NCBI RefSeq assembly: GCF_029338575.1
Contig: NZ_CP119992.1
Span: 310,001-374,000 of the forward strand
Length of the DNA stretch: 64,000 nt
Direction: 5' to 3'
Source: Halomarina halobia
Lineage (GTDB): Archaea; Halobacteriota; Halobacteria; Halobacteriales; Haloarculaceae
Positions within the stretch are counted from its first letter, which is position 1; each line of letters starts with the position of its first letter. The notes below the pieces were generated by a model. The model was not told the DNA's origin, did no database searches, and saw only the letters and a list, made by a program, of their open reading frames with translations. Below are positions 8,036-17,067 of the stretch, piece by piece. Position numbers and translations under genes: made by a program.

Positions 8036-8683
8036 CTACTCGTCGCTCGACGTCGCCTCCTCGACGGTCTGCCGGAGGTCCTGCCAGACCTCGTCCGGCG
8101 TCCCCTCGCCGTCGACGCGCGCCAGCAGGCCGCGCTCCTCGTAGAACTCGACGAGCGGCTTCGTGTTCTCCTCGTAGACGGTGAGTCGCTCGCGCACCGT
8201 CTCCTCGGTGTCGTCGTCGCGCTGGACCAAGTCGCTCCCGCACTCGTCGCAGACGCCCTCCGTCTCCGGCGGGTTGAACTCGACGTGGTAGGTCGCGCCG
8301 CACTCCGGGCAGACGCGGCGGCCGGTGAGCCGCCTGATCAGCTCCTCGCGGCCCACGTCGAGCAGCGGGACGACGTCGATCGTCGCGTGCTCGTCGAGGA
8401 ACTCCGCCTGCGACAGGTTGCGCGGGTAGCCGTCGAGGACGAACCCCTCGTCCGCGTCCTCCAGGGCGGTGACGACGATCTCGTTGACGACGGGGTCCGG
8501 CACGAGGTCGCCCCTGTCCATGTACTCACGGGGCTTTCCGTAGTCGGTCTCCATGTCCTTGTTCGCGCGGAGGGCGTCGCCCGTCGTGATGTGTTCGACG
8601 CCGTACTCCTCGACGACGTTCTTGCTCTGCGTTCCCTTGCCTGCGCCCGGCGGACCGAGCAACAGGATGCGCGGGTTGCTCAT
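8036..8683 (-). CDS. adk: Adenylate kinase
   Basis: 215 residues. The Walker A motif [10 protein letters not shown] lies at residues 10-19, [13 protein letters not shown] is the NMP-binding/lid hinge motif, and the LID domain carries four cysteines (CPEC...CDEC) that can hold zinc. It interconverts ATP+AMP and 2 ADP. ATG at 8683 follows a TATA-like box by about 25 nt. It heads the minus-strand adk-EMC3-cmk-cbf5 set; in many archaea secY sits just upstream, but here secY is 17 kb away. Confidence 0.96.
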   Translation of the reverse strand: MSNPRILLLGPPGAGKGTQSKNVVEEYGVEHITTGDALRANKDMETDYGKPREYMDRGDLVPDPVVNEIVVTALEDADEGFVLDGYPRNLSQAEFLDEHATIDVVPLLDVGREELIRRLTGRRVCPECGATYHVEFNPPETEGVCDECGSDLVQRDDDTEETVRERLTVYEENTKPLVEFYEERGLLARVDGEGTPDEVWQDLRQTVEEATSSDE

Positions 8684-8703
8684 ACCGGCCCCTCACGGCC
8701 CGG

Positions 8704-8713
8704 CATAAAAGGT
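8704..8713 (-). promoter_or_regulatory. TATA-like box for adk
   Basis: On the minus strand CCTTTTATGCC lies about 25 nt before the adk ATG (8683), as expected for a leaderless haloarchaeal mRNA. Confidence 0.5.
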
Positions 8714-8740
8714 TTGTAGGAACCGGCCGCGTTTCCGCCG

Positions 8741-8881
8741 ATGACCGATCCCCGGACGGTCGCCACCTACGACGGCGCGTTCGCGCTCGCGTCGTTCCTC
8801 CACGTCCCGCGGACGCAGACGGGATGCTCGCCGGGTGCCGGCGCGTCCTCCGCGCCGGCGGCGTCCTCGGGGGCCGCTTAA
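8741..8881 (+). pseudogene. Remnant resembling a SAM-dependent methyltransferase
   Basis: An ATG opens MTDPRTVATYDGAFALASF, like the N terminus of many haloarchaeal class I methyltransferases (xxVATYDxxA). The frame runs to a stop at 8881 after 46 codons. In the next frame the same DNA reads MLAGCRRVLRAGGVLGG, which matches the later 'xxRVLRPGGxL' motif of the same family. The middle of the enzyme is missing, so I read this as an internally deleted, frameshifted relic. It could also be chance in GC-rich DNA. Confidence 0.35.
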
Positions 8882-8905
8882 GTCCCCCTCGTCCGTACCT
8901 CCGTC

Positions 8906-9268
8906 ATGACCCGATTCGAGGCGGACGAACCCCGGGAGCGCCTCGGGCTCGTCGTCGACGCCATCGCCGCCCACCGAACCCGCGACAGCGAGGGGGCGGT
9001 CCTCGAGACCGACCGCGCGACCGTCCGGTACGCCGACCGAACCCTCCGCATCGAGTGCGATCCCGACGAGCGCGAGCGCCTGAACGCGCTGCTCGCGGAC
9101 TTCCACGTCTTCAAGGTCGCCCAGCCCGAGACGCGGAAGGCCCCGGAGGGCGTCGTCTACCTCTCGGCGATCGCCGACCCGAAACACGCCGCGGACTTCG
9201 TCGAGGGGCTCTTCCGGCGGGTCTACGGCCACGGCGAGGGGTACGAACTGCGCGTCGTCCGCGTCTGA
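8906..9268 (+). CDS. Conserved haloarchaeal protein, function unknown
   Basis: 120 residues, soluble and charged, beginning MTRFEADEPRERLG and ending YELRVVRV. There is no cysteine, no membrane segment and no catalytic motif that I recognise. Codon use is normal and the gene lies 47 bp before the TrkA-domain gene on the same strand, so it may share a transcript with the potassium genes. Function open. Confidence 0.7.
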   Translation: MTRFEADEPRERLGLVVDAIAAHRTRDSEGAVLETDRATVRYADRTLRIECDPDERERLNALLADFHVFKVAQPETRKAPEGVVYLSAIADPKHAADFVEGLFRRVYGHGEGYELRVVRV

Positions 9269-9315
9269 CGTCGTAACGACAACGTTTCAAGACCGTCGGG
9301 TGAAGTCCGGGGCAG

Positions 9316-10023
9316 ATGTACATCGTCATCGTCGGGGCGGGAGACATCGGCACCCCGCTCATCGAGATCGCCACCAGCGGCGGTAACGAGGTGGTCGTCA
9401 TCGAGATCGACTCGCGCAAGGCAGAGCGCACGGCCGCCGACTTCGACTGCCTCGTCATCAACGACGACGCGACGGTGAAGGAGACGCTCCTCGACGCGGG
9501 CACCGACCGCGCGGACGCGCTCATCTCCACGACCGACCAGGACGCCACCAACATCATGGTCTGCCTGCTCGCCCAGGAACTCGACGTGCCGGACATCGTC
9601 TCCGTGGTCCACAACCCGAATCACATGGGGATCTTCGAGCAGATCGGCGTCAACACGATGGAGAACCCCCAGCGCCTCATCGCGGAGTACCTCTACCGGG
9701 CGGTGAAACGCCCCACCATCGTCGACTACATGCACGTCGGGGAGACGGCCGAGGTGTTCGAGATCCGCGTCGGCGAGAACGCGGACATCGCCGGAAAGAC
9801 GCTCCTGGAGGCCGACGAGGGCGGTCTCCTCCACGAGGACATGCTCGTCGTCGCCGTCGAGCGCAACGGGGAGGAAAACCCCATCACCCCCCGCGGGAAC
9901 ACCGTCATCGAACCCGGCGACCTGCTGACGGTCTACTCCGGCGAGGGGGCGACCCCGGAGGTGACCGACATCTTCGGCCACTACGAGGATCACGCGGACG
10001 CGACGACGCCGGACACGGAGTGA
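9316..10023 (+). CDS. trkA: TrkA-type potassium-channel regulatory protein (RCK domain)
   Basis: 235 residues. A Rossmann NAD-binding TrkA-N/RCK domain spans about 1-130, with the glycine motif IVGAGDIG at residues 5-12 and the acidic end of beta-2 in VVVIEID. A TrkA-C domain covers about 145-225 (FEIRVGENADIAGKTL, NTVIEPGDLLTVY). It would form the cytoplasmic nucleotide-sensing ring on a TrkH pore. The trkH gene starts 3 nt after its stop, so the pair is an operon. Confidence 0.9.
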   Translation: MYIVIVGAGDIGTPLIEIATSGGNEVVVIEIDSRKAERTAADFDCLVINDDATVKETLLDAGTDRADALISTTDQDATNIMVCLLAQELDVPDIVSVVHNPNHMGIFEQIGVNTMENPQRLIAEYLYRAVKRPTIVDYMHVGETAEVFEIRVGENADIAGKTLLEADEGGLLHEDMLVVAVERNGEENPITPRGNTVIEPGDLLTVYSGEGATPEVTDIFGHYEDHADATTPDTE

Positions 10024-10026
10024 CCG

Positions 10027-11697
10027 ATGCCGAGTCGCCAGTCCGTTCGCGGCACGCCCGCGGACCTCGCCGTCATCCTCCGCGACGTCGGCGCGCTGTT
10101 GCTCATGGAGGCGGCGCTCATGACCGTCACCACGCTCGTCGCGCTCGCCTTCCGCGAGTGGTACGTCGCGCTCGCGTTCCTCGCGGCGGGTGGCCTGACC
10201 GCCGGCGTCGGCTACGCCGCCCGCACCCGGTTCGCCGACGCCCCCGCCCCGCGGACGAAACACGGGATGGTCATCGCCGCCGCCGGCTGGTTCTCCGTCG
10301 CCGTCTTCGGCGCGCTCCCGCTCCTGTTCAGCGCGCACCTCGTCCCCCCCGATCTCGCCGCGCGGTACGTTCCCGCGGGGGCGGACTACGGCCGGTCGAG
10401 CCTGTTCGTCTTCCGGAACCCGCTGCACGCGCTCTTCGAGTCGATGAGCGGGTGGACCGGGAGCGGGCTGACGATGGCCGTCCACGAGCCGTCGCTTCCA
10501 CGCGCCGTCCAGTGGTGGCGCTCGCTCATGCAGTGGGTCGGCGGCGTGGGGGTCATCGTCCTCACCGTCTCGATCCTCGCCCGCCCCGGGAGCGGGAGCT
10601 ACACGCTCTACCGGAGCGAGGCGCGAGAGGAGAAGATCCACCCGAGCGTCATCTCGACCGTGCGGACCGTCTGGAAGATCTTCCTGCTCTACACGGTGAT
10701 CGCGGTCGCGCTGCTGTTCGTCGCCATCCTGACGAGCACGAGCCCGTACGCCCGGGAACTCTCGACGTTCGAGGCGTTCTGGCAGGCGCTCAACCACGCC
10801 ATGACGGGGCTCTCGACCGGGGGGTTCTCCGTGACGGACAACTCCATCGAGACGTACAACTCGCCGCTGATCGAGTTCGTCCTCCTGCCGATCATGACGC
10901 TGGGTGCGATCGCGTTTCCGATCCACTACCTCGTGCTGCGCGACCGCGACCCCGGGGAGCTGTTCGCGGACCTCCAGACGCGCTGGCTGTTCATCCTCTA
11001 CGCCCTCGGCGTCGTCGGCCTCTCCGCGCAGTTGCTGCTGGTCGGTCTCCCCGGCGGGGGGTACGGCGCGGTCGCCCCCGCGCTCGGCGTCCTCCCGCTG
11101 CAGGCGGGCGGTCTCTCGACCGCGCAACTCGACGCCGTCCGCGACGCCGCCTTCCAGTTCGTCTCGGCGCTCAGCTGCACGGGGTTTCAGTCCTCGCCCA
11201 TCGGGGACTGGAACGCGGGCGGGAAGCTCATCCTCTCGACGGCGATGGTCCTCGGCGGCGCGGCGGGGTCGACCGTCGGCGGCATCAAGATCATCCGCGG
11301 GTACACCGTCTCGCGGGGCATCGTGTGGCAGTTCTCGCGGGTGTTCCTCCCCGCCAACGCCGTCGTGACGGCGCGGATCGGCGACCGGACGCTCTCCCGC
11401 ACCGAGATGGAGCGGGAGTTCTCCGAGGCGGCCATCGTCAGCCTGCTGTGGGTCATCCTGCTCATCGCCTCGAGCCTCGTGCTCGTCAACGCCGTCGGCC
11501 CGGGGTTCGGCTACGCCGACGCGCTGTTCGAGGTGGCGAGCGCGCAGGGCAACGTCGGCCTCTCGACGGGCATCACCGGCCCGTCGATGAACCCGTTCGC
11601 CGAGGCGATGTTCGTCCTCAACATGTGGATCGGCCGGCTGGAGATCATCCCGGTGCTCGTGTTCCTGCGGTCGGCGATCAAGGGGCTCAACCCCTGA
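10027..11697 (+). CDS. trkH: TrkH-type potassium uptake protein
   Basis: 556 residues, mostly membrane. Four pore-loop repeats can be followed: FESMSGWTGSGLT, MTGLSTGGFSVTDNS, LSCTGFQSSPIG and AQGNVGLSTGITG, each holding a conserved glycine of the K+ filter. GGAAGSTVGGIKIIR is the gating-loop region after repeat three. It imports K+ across the cytoplasmic membrane with the TrkA protein encoded just upstream. The first repeat has WTGSG where the other two TrkH copies in this window have TTTGA, so it belongs to a different subgroup. Confidence 0.92.
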   Translation: MPSRQSVRGTPADLAVILRDVGALLLMEAALMTVTTLVALAFREWYVALAFLAAGGLTAGVGYAARTRFADAPAPRTKHGMVIAAAGWFSVAVFGALPLLFSAHLVPPDLAARYVPAGADYGRSSLFVFRNPLHALFESMSGWTGSGLTMAVHEPSLPRAVQWWRSLMQWVGGVGVIVLTVSILARPGSGSYTLYRSEAREEKIHPSVISTVRTVWKIFLLYTVIAVALLFVAILTSTSPYARELSTFEAFWQALNHAMTGLSTGGFSVTDNSIETYNSPLIEFVLLPIMTLGAIAFPIHYLVLRDRDPGELFADLQTRWLFILYALGVVGLSAQLLLVGLPGGGYGAVAPALGVLPLQAGGLSTAQLDAVRDAAFQFVSALSCTGFQSSPIGDWNAGGKLILSTAMVLGGAAGSTVGGIKIIRGYTVSRGIVWQFSRVFLPANAVVTARIGDRTLSRTEMEREFSEAAIVSLLWVILLIASSLVLVNAVGPGFGYADALFEVASAQGNVGLSTGITGPSMNPFAEAMFVLNMWIGRLEIIPVLVFLRSAIKGLNP

Positions 11698-11777
11698 TAC
11701 GGACCGCTGTAAGTCATGTACGCAGCGACCGCCCGCTTTCGGGCGGCCGAAGCGGTAAACAGTTACAGCAGTCCGTA
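11698..11777. repeat. Inverted repeat with central hairpin between two convergent genes
   Basis: A 15-nt arm at 11698-11712 (TACGGACCGCTGTAA) is repeated inverted at 11763-11777 with one mismatch. Between the arms lies a perfect 7-bp hairpin, CCGCCCG/CGGGCGG, at 11729-11746. The unit fills the whole gap between trkH and the convergent membrane-protein gene. It can act as a bidirectional terminator, or be a copy of a dispersed palindromic element. Confidence 0.6.
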
Positions 11778-11787
11778 TGACGCCCGC

Positions 11788-12378
11788 TCACCGCCACATC
11801 CGCGACCCCGCGGCGAAGAACGCCACGGACAGCGCGCCCGTGAGGACGAGCGCCTCGACGAAGCCGTCCGTCCCGTCGAGGATGACGCTGAGGTAGAGAA
11901 ACACCAGTCCGGAGAACAGGAACGTCTGGGCGATCATCACGAGCCCGTACATCTGTCGGATGGTGATCTCGTTGCGGTCGACCGCCTCGCGGTACGACGA
12001 CAGGAGCGTCCGCTCCACCCGGGCGCTTCTCGGCCGACCGGGCGTCTCGTTCGGCACCGCCCGCACCGTCTTGAGCGTTCGCAGCGCCAGGAACCCGCCG
12101 CTGTTGCTCGTGAAGATGAAGATGAAGAACGAGGAGAACAGAAGCGAGAGGCCCAGTCCGGCGTACAACCGCGAGGTCACGACGATACCGGGGACGCGGG
12201 AGAACGCGACGACGCCGCCGAGCAACACCCCGGTCAGCTGTGCGAGGGTGAGCGCGGTCCGGACGAGACTATCGGAGCGGTCCACCTGGTACTCGATCTG
12301 CCGTCGGTGCTCCTCGAGGGCGATCCCGGCACCTCTCCGGTCCGGCCTCCCCCCCGTCGACCGCTCGTCGTCGCTCAT
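11788..12378 (-). CDS. Putative four-helix membrane protein, unknown function
   Basis: 196 residues. After a charged N terminus (1-40) come two hydrophobic helices (about 42-65 and 70-95), a basic loop with SSYREAVDRNEITIRQMYG, then two more helices (about 145-170, 172-193). This 2+2 arrangement with a cytoplasmic loop recalls SLATT- or PycTM-like small membrane domains, but no diagnostic motif is visible, so this is only a fold-level guess. It lies between two potassium-transport transcription units and is convergent with trkH. Confidence 0.65.
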   Translation of the reverse strand: MSDDERSTGGRPDRRGAGIALEEHRRQIEYQVDRSDSLVRTALTLAQLTGVLLGGVVAFSRVPGIVVTSRLYAGLGLSLLFSSFFIFIFTSNSGGFLALRTLKTVRAVPNETPGRPRSARVERTLLSSYREAVDRNEITIRQMYGLVMIAQTFLFSGLVFLYLSVILDGTDGFVEALVLTGALSVAFFAAGSRMWR

Positions 12379-12468
12379 CTCGCCGTCCTCCCCGCCGTGT
12401 CTCAGGGACGGCGGCCGGCATAATCTCGTTGCCCACCGTTCCGGCGGGCGGTGCGTCGGCGGCGGATC

Positions 12469-14067
12469 TCAGGACCGCCAGTACGCGCGGGTCAGCAGCA
12501 CCAGCACGGGGATGATCTCGAGGCGACCGACCCACATCAGAAAGACCATGTAGAGCTTCGAGAAGCCGGAGAACTCGAGGTAGCTCTGCATGGGACCGAG
12601 GCTACCGAATCCCGGCCCGACGTTGCCGAGCGTCGCGCCGACGGCGCTCATCGCCTCGAACGCCGACAGCGCGTAGCCGATCCGCTGTGCGTCAACGAGC
12701 AGGACGACGACGCTCACGAAGAAGAGCGTGACGTAGAGCAGCGTGAAGGCGAAGATGCCCCGGATGGTGCGCTCGTCGAGGACGTTCCCGCCGAGGCGGA
12801 CGGGCCGGACGGCCTCGGGGTGGACCGTCGTGAACAGTTCGCGTCGGACGGTCTTCAGGATCACCAGCCAGCGGACGACCTTGATCGCGCCGCCGGTCGA
12901 TCCCGCCGAGCCGCCGATGAGCATCGCCACGAGCAGGAGGTACTTCGTCGAGTCGCTCCACGCGTTGAAGTCCATGCTCGCGTAGCCGGTCGTCGTCATG
13001 ATCGAGACGAACTGGAAGGTCGACTCCCGGAGCGACCGCTCGACGTCCCCGGGTATGGTATCGCGCGCGACCGCGAGGTACTCCGCCCCGACGGTGACGC
13101 CGCCGGTCGCGAGCCCGGTGCCGGCGAACAGCAGGACGGCACCGAGGGCGCTCAGTGCGCCGAGGAGCCCGAGGTAGAAGCGGAACTCGCTGTCGCGGAA
13201 CAGCCGTCGCGGCTTGCCGTCGACGACCTGCCAGACGAGCGCGAAGTTCACCCCCGCGGCGATCATGAACGGGATTATCACCCACTGGACGGCCGCCGAG
13301 AACGCCTCGATGGAGCGCGCCTCGGGCGAGAACCCGCCGGTCGGCATCGTCGTCAGTCCGTGGGCGACCGCGTTGTAGAACGTCATGTTCGGCGCGAACC
13401 CGCCGAGGTGGAGCGCGTAGAGCAGGAGGACCTCGAGCGCCGTCAGTCCGAGGTACGCGAGCCAGAGCACGCGCGCCGTCTCCGCGATCCGCGGGGTGAG
13501 CTTCTCGATGCCGGGGCCGGGTGCCTCGGCGTCGATCAACTGCGCGCCGCCGACGGAGAGTTCCGGCAGGATGGCGACCGCGAGGACGACGATGCCCATC
13601 CCGCCGAGCCACTGGGTGAGCTGTCGCCACATCATGAGCGCCCGCGAGTGGGTGTCGAAGGAGATGTCCCCCATCACCGTCGCGCCGGTGGTCGTGAAGC
13701 CGCTCATCGACTCGAAGAGCGCGTTCGTCGGGAAGCGAAGCGTCGACTCGCTTCCCGCGCCCGCGAGCAGGTACGGGAGCGTGCCGACGCCCGCCACCGC
13801 GAGCCACGTCAGCGCCACCATCAGGAACCCCTCGCGGGGACCGAGGTCCGGGGCGGGGTCGAGCCGTTCGAGGAGCGTACCCGCGACGACGGTGATGATG
13901 AGGGTGGCGACGAACACCCAGACGTCCTCCCCGTAGTAGACGGCGACGGCCAGCGGGAAGAGGAGCGCCGCAGAGAGATAGCGGAGGACCGTCCCGACGA
14001 GGCTGACGCTCGCACGCCACTCGACGCGGATCCGGCTCCCGGTCGAGACGCGTCGCGTGAAATTCAC
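12469..14067 (-). CDS. trkH: TrkH-type potassium uptake protein (second copy of the operon pair)
   Basis: 532 residues from a GTG at 14067; a TTG at 14097 would add ten residues before the basic RIRVEW start typical of the family. The pore loops are FESMSGFTTTGATV, MPTGGFSPEARS, TTTGYASMDF and LGNVGPGFGSLG. GSAGSTGGAIKVVR is the regular gating-loop motif. It is a K+ uptake pore. It is the third gene of trkA-trkH-trkH on the minus strand, 39 nt after the first trkH, so both pores could share one TrkA regulator. Confidence 0.92.
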   Translation of the reverse strand: MNFTRRVSTGSRIRVEWRASVSLVGTVLRYLSAALLFPLAVAVYYGEDVWVFVATLIITVVAGTLLERLDPAPDLGPREGFLMVALTWLAVAGVGTLPYLLAGAGSESTLRFPTNALFESMSGFTTTGATVMGDISFDTHSRALMMWRQLTQWLGGMGIVVLAVAILPELSVGGAQLIDAEAPGPGIEKLTPRIAETARVLWLAYLGLTALEVLLLYALHLGGFAPNMTFYNAVAHGLTTMPTGGFSPEARSIEAFSAAVQWVIIPFMIAAGVNFALVWQVVDGKPRRLFRDSEFRFYLGLLGALSALGAVLLFAGTGLATGGVTVGAEYLAVARDTIPGDVERSLRESTFQFVSIMTTTGYASMDFNAWSDSTKYLLLVAMLIGGSAGSTGGAIKVVRWLVILKTVRRELFTTVHPEAVRPVRLGGNVLDERTIRGIFAFTLLYVTLFFVSVVVLLVDAQRIGYALSAFEAMSAVGATLGNVGPGFGSLGPMQSYLEFSGFSKLYMVFLMWVGRLEIIPVLVLLTRAYWRS

Positions 14068-14106
14068 ACGAAAGCCTGTCCGGGGCGCGAGTATCAATCC
14101 ACCGCT

Positions 14107-15594
14107 CTACGAACGCCAGAACGATGGCGTGAGCAGCAGTAACACGGGGATGATCTCGATGCGTCCGATCCACATCATGAGGATCATCGCCACCTTCGTC
14201 GTTCTCGGGAAGACGTTGTAGGTCCCGTAGGGTCCGGCCGGGCCGAACGCCGGACCGATGTTGAGGAACGTCGACGCGGCCGCCCCCATGACCTCGAACT
14301 CCCCGAGGGCGACCGACGCCCGCGAGACGTCGACGACCATGAACACCGTCAGCAGGCCGAAGATCACGAGACTGAGCAGGACGTACGCGATGACGTCGCG
14401 GATCGCCCGCTCGTCGACGATCGCCGATCCGAGGCGGACGGGACGAACCGCGTCGGGGTGGACGGCGAGCAGCAGGTTCCGCCGGAACGCCTTCGCCGCG
14501 ACGAGCCACCGGAACGTCTTGATCGAGCAGGTGGTGCTCCCGGCCATCCCGCCGATGAACATGCCGAGAAAGAGCAGGTGGCGCGCGCCGACCGACCACG
14601 CGTCGAAGTCGCTGGAGGCGTAGCCGGTCGTCGTCACGATGGAGACGACCTGGAACGCGGCGTGTCGCACCGTCTCCCAGTCCCCGTCGTACGTCCCGTC
14701 GAGCGCGAGGAAGGCGGCGACGAGGACGGTACCGACGGCGAGGACGCCGAGGTAGGCCCGGAGCTCCTCGCTCCGGAGGAGCCGGTCGACGTCGCCCCGC
14801 AGCAGGTGATACAGGAGCACGAAGTTCGTCGCGCCGATGAGCATGAACGCGGCGATGACCCACTGCACCGCGGGCGTGAACGCCCCCACGCTGTCGGGTT
14901 CGGGAGAGAACCCGGCGGTCGAGACGGTCGTCAGGGCGTGAGCGACGGCGTTGTACGGCGTCATCGCGGGGGCGATGCCGACGACGTTCATGGCGAACAA
15001 CAGGAGCGTCAACGCGACGGTCAGTACGGCGTACAGCCCGCCGATGAGCCGCGCGGTCTGGGTCATGCGCGGGGCGAGCTTCGCCACGTCCGTCGTCTGC
15101 GTCTCCGTCTCCATCAGCTTCGCGCCGCCGACCGAGAGCTGGGAGAAGAGCGCGACGACGAGGATGAGGATGCCGAGGCCGCCGAGCCACTGGAGGACCT
15201 GCCGCCACATCATGACGCCGCGGTCGTGAACGTCGAAGGACTCGAGGACCGTCGCGCCGGTCGTCGTGATGCCGCTCATCGACTCGAACAGCGCGTTCAC
15301 CGGATCGGCGAAGACGCCCGTCCCGGCGAGGAGGAAGGGGAGCGCGCCGACGGCGGCCACGGCGAACCACGCGGCCGACACCATCAGATACGTCTCCCGC
15401 GGGCCGAGCGACCCGCGCTCGAACCGCCCGAGCGCGAGGCCGAGCGCGAGCGAGAGGCCCGCCGGCGCGAGGAGCGGCACCGGAGACTCGCCGTAGGCGA
15501 GCGAGACGCCGGCGGTGAGGGCGAGCGGGGCGGTCAGCGCCGTCAGGACGGTCCCGAGGTAGCTGGCGCTCGTGCGCCAGCGGACCCGCATCAT
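14107..15594 (-). CDS. trkH: TrkH-type potassium uptake protein (first copy, divergent gating loop)
   Basis: 495 residues. Pore loops [36 protein letters not shown] and [11 protein letters not shown] each keep the filter glycine. The gating-loop motif, usually GSTGGxIK, reads [11 protein letters not shown], so one glycine is lost and a cysteine gained. The gene overlaps trkA by 4 nt (ATGA) and is translated after it. About 10 membrane helices and two linker segments match the TrkH/KtrB fold. K+ uptake is well supported; the unusual loop may alter gating. Confidence 0.92.
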   Translation of the reverse strand: MMRVRWRTSASYLGTVLTALTAPLALTAGVSLAYGESPVPLLAPAGLSLALGLALGRFERGSLGPRETYLMVSAAWFAVAAVGALPFLLAGTGVFADPVNALFESMSGITTTGATVLESFDVHDRGVMMWRQVLQWLGGLGILILVVALFSQLSVGGAKLMETETQTTDVAKLAPRMTQTARLIGGLYAVLTVALTLLLFAMNVVGIAPAMTPYNAVAHALTTVSTAGFSPEPDSVGAFTPAVQWVIAAFMLIGATNFVLLYHLLRGDVDRLLRSEELRAYLGVLAVGTVLVAAFLALDGTYDGDWETVRHAAFQVVSIVTTTGYASSDFDAWSVGARHLLFLGMFIGGMAGSTTCSIKTFRWLVAAKAFRRNLLLAVHPDAVRPVRLGSAIVDERAIRDVIAYVLLSLVIFGLLTVFMVVDVSRASVALGEFEVMGAAASTFLNIGPAFGPAGPYGTYNVFPRTTKVAMILMMWIGRIEIIPVLLLLTPSFWRS

Positions 15595-16919
15595 ATCACG
15601 TTCGTTACCTCGTCGACCGAGTCGGTCTCGGCGAACATGACGACGTGGTCACCGACCTCGATGACCGTGTCGCCGCGCGGAGTGATGAACACCCCGTCGC
15701 GGGTGATCGCCCCGAAGACGACGTTCGGGAGGCGGGTGACGACCTCGCGGATCGGTCGCCCGGCGAGTTCGCTGTCGGGAGCGACCTCGACCTCGATGAC
15801 CTCCGCCCGGTCGCCCTCGATCATGGAGATGTTCTCCATGCGGCGCGAGCGGGTGAACCGGATGATCTCCTCGGCGGTGACCTCGCGCGGGCTGACCGCG
15901 ACGTCCACCCCGACGGCCTCGAACAGGTCGGCGAAGTCGCCGGTGTCGACCACGGCGACGGCGCGCTCGGTGCCGAGTCGCTTCGCGAGGAGCGTCGCGA
16001 GGAGGTTCTGCTGGTCGTTCTCCAGGGTCGCCACGAGCACGTCGGCGTCGCCGATCCGCTCGCGTTCGAGGAAGTCCTGGTCGGTCGCGTCGCTCCCGAG
16101 GACGAGCGTCTTCGGGAGCCGTTCGGCGAGCCAGCGCGCGCGCTCCTCGTCGCGCTCGATCAGGCGGGGGTTGAACTCGCGCTCCTCGAGGAGCTGTGCG
16201 ACCTGGTAGCCGATCTCGCTCCCGCCGACGATGACGACGTCGTTCGGTCCGTTCTGACTCGGGGCGATCGCCGCGCCGAACGCGCGGGCGCTCTCCGGGT
16301 GGCCGATCACGACGATCTCGTCCTCGCTCTCGATGCGGGTCTGACCGTTCGGGATGAGGATGTCGTCGTCGCGGATGATGGCGGCGAAGGTGAGCTGTTC
16401 GAACTCGTCGGCCTCCGCGACGGTCCGCCCCGCGACCGGGCTGTTCGGTGGCACCTTGAACTCGGTCATCTGGACGGTCCCGCCCGAGAACATGTCCACG
16501 TCCTGTGCCGTCGGGAGGCCGATGATGCCGACGATGGCGTTCGCGGTCAGCAGGTCCGTACAGATCATGAAGTCGATGCCGAAGGCGTACTCGGAGCGCT
16601 GCCACGTCCGGAGGTACTGCGGGCGCTTCACCCGGGCGATGGTGAACGCCTCGCCGACGGCCTTCGCCGTCCCGCAGGTGACGATGTTCGTCTCGTCGTC
16701 GTCCGTGCTGGCGATGATGATGTCCGCCTCCTCGATGCCCGCCTCCTCCAGGACGTCGAGGTCGGTTCCGTCGCCCGCGAGCGAGAGCACGTCCATGTCG
16801 TAGGCGAGGGCGTCCGCCCGCTCCGAATCGATGTCGACGACGACGACCTCGTGGGTGACGCTGAGGCTCTCGGCGATGCTCGAACCGACCTCGCCCGCGC
16901 CGACGACGACTACGCGCAT
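15591..16919 (-). CDS. trkA: TrkA, double RCK-domain regulator of potassium uptake
   Basis: 442 residues made of two tandem TrkA-N/TrkA-C units. NAD-binding motifs are [11 protein letters not shown] (residues 3-13) and [11 protein letters not shown] (about 230-240). TrkA-C parts follow each ([13 protein letters not shown] and [13 protein letters not shown]). It binds nucleotides and opens or closes TrkH pores on the inner face of the membrane. First gene of the minus-strand operon trkA-trkH-trkH, overlapping the first trkH by 4 nt. The usp gene is divergent, 144 bp upstream. Confidence 0.94.
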   Translation of the reverse strand: MRVVVVGAGEVGSSIAESLSVTHEVVVVDIDSERADALAYDMDVLSLAGDGTDLDVLEEAGIEEADIIIASTDDDETNIVTCGTAKAVGEAFTIARVKRPQYLRTWQRSEYAFGIDFMICTDLLTANAIVGIIGLPTAQDVDMFSGGTVQMTEFKVPPNSPVAGRTVAEADEFEQLTFAAIIRDDDILIPNGQTRIESEDEIVVIGHPESARAFGAAIAPSQNGPNDVVIVGGSEIGYQVAQLLEEREFNPRLIERDEERARWLAERLPKTLVLGSDATDQDFLERERIGDADVLVATLENDQQNLLATLLAKRLGTERAVAVVDTGDFADLFEAVGVDVAVSPREVTAEEIIRFTRSRRMENISMIEGDRAEVIEVEVAPDSELAGRPIREVVTRLPNVVFGAITRDGVFITPRGDTVIEVGDHVVMFAETDSVDEVTNVI

Positions 16920-16986
16920 TCGGACCCCTCTCGCATGGTCGAACCAACGCCCGGCCGCTCAAATCGGTTTTCATCGAGGGCGAAGG

Positions 16987-16994
16987 ATTATTCA
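16987..16994 (+). promoter_or_regulatory. TATA-like box for the usp transcript
   Basis: ATTATTCA lies about 25-30 nt before an ATG at 17017, the start of a 16-codon open frame overlapping usp. This spacing predicts a leaderless transcript starting at that upstream frame. Confidence 0.4.
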
Positions 16995-17016
16995 CCGCCT
17001 GGCCGTGCGTTCGTCC

Positions 17017-17067
17017 ATGGACGCACGAACCGGAACCGACGACTCGACGGTGGGGGATCGACGATGA
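17017..17067 (+). CDS. Short upstream frame coupled to usp (16 codons)
   Basis: ATG at 17017 encodes [16 protein letters not shown] and stops with the TGA of an ATGA overlap with the usp start at 17064. A TATA-like box sits 25 nt before this ATG, so ribosomes would start here on a leaderless mRNA and reinitiate on usp. It may be a leader peptide or simply a coupling device. There is no ribosome-binding site for usp other than GGGGGAT a few nt upstream. Confidence 0.35.
   Translation: MDARTGTDDSTVGDRR

Noticed and set aside
12692-15370. 892-codon frame within the two trkH genes
   Set aside because: Arg-rich shadow in an alternative frame of two certain membrane-protein genes.
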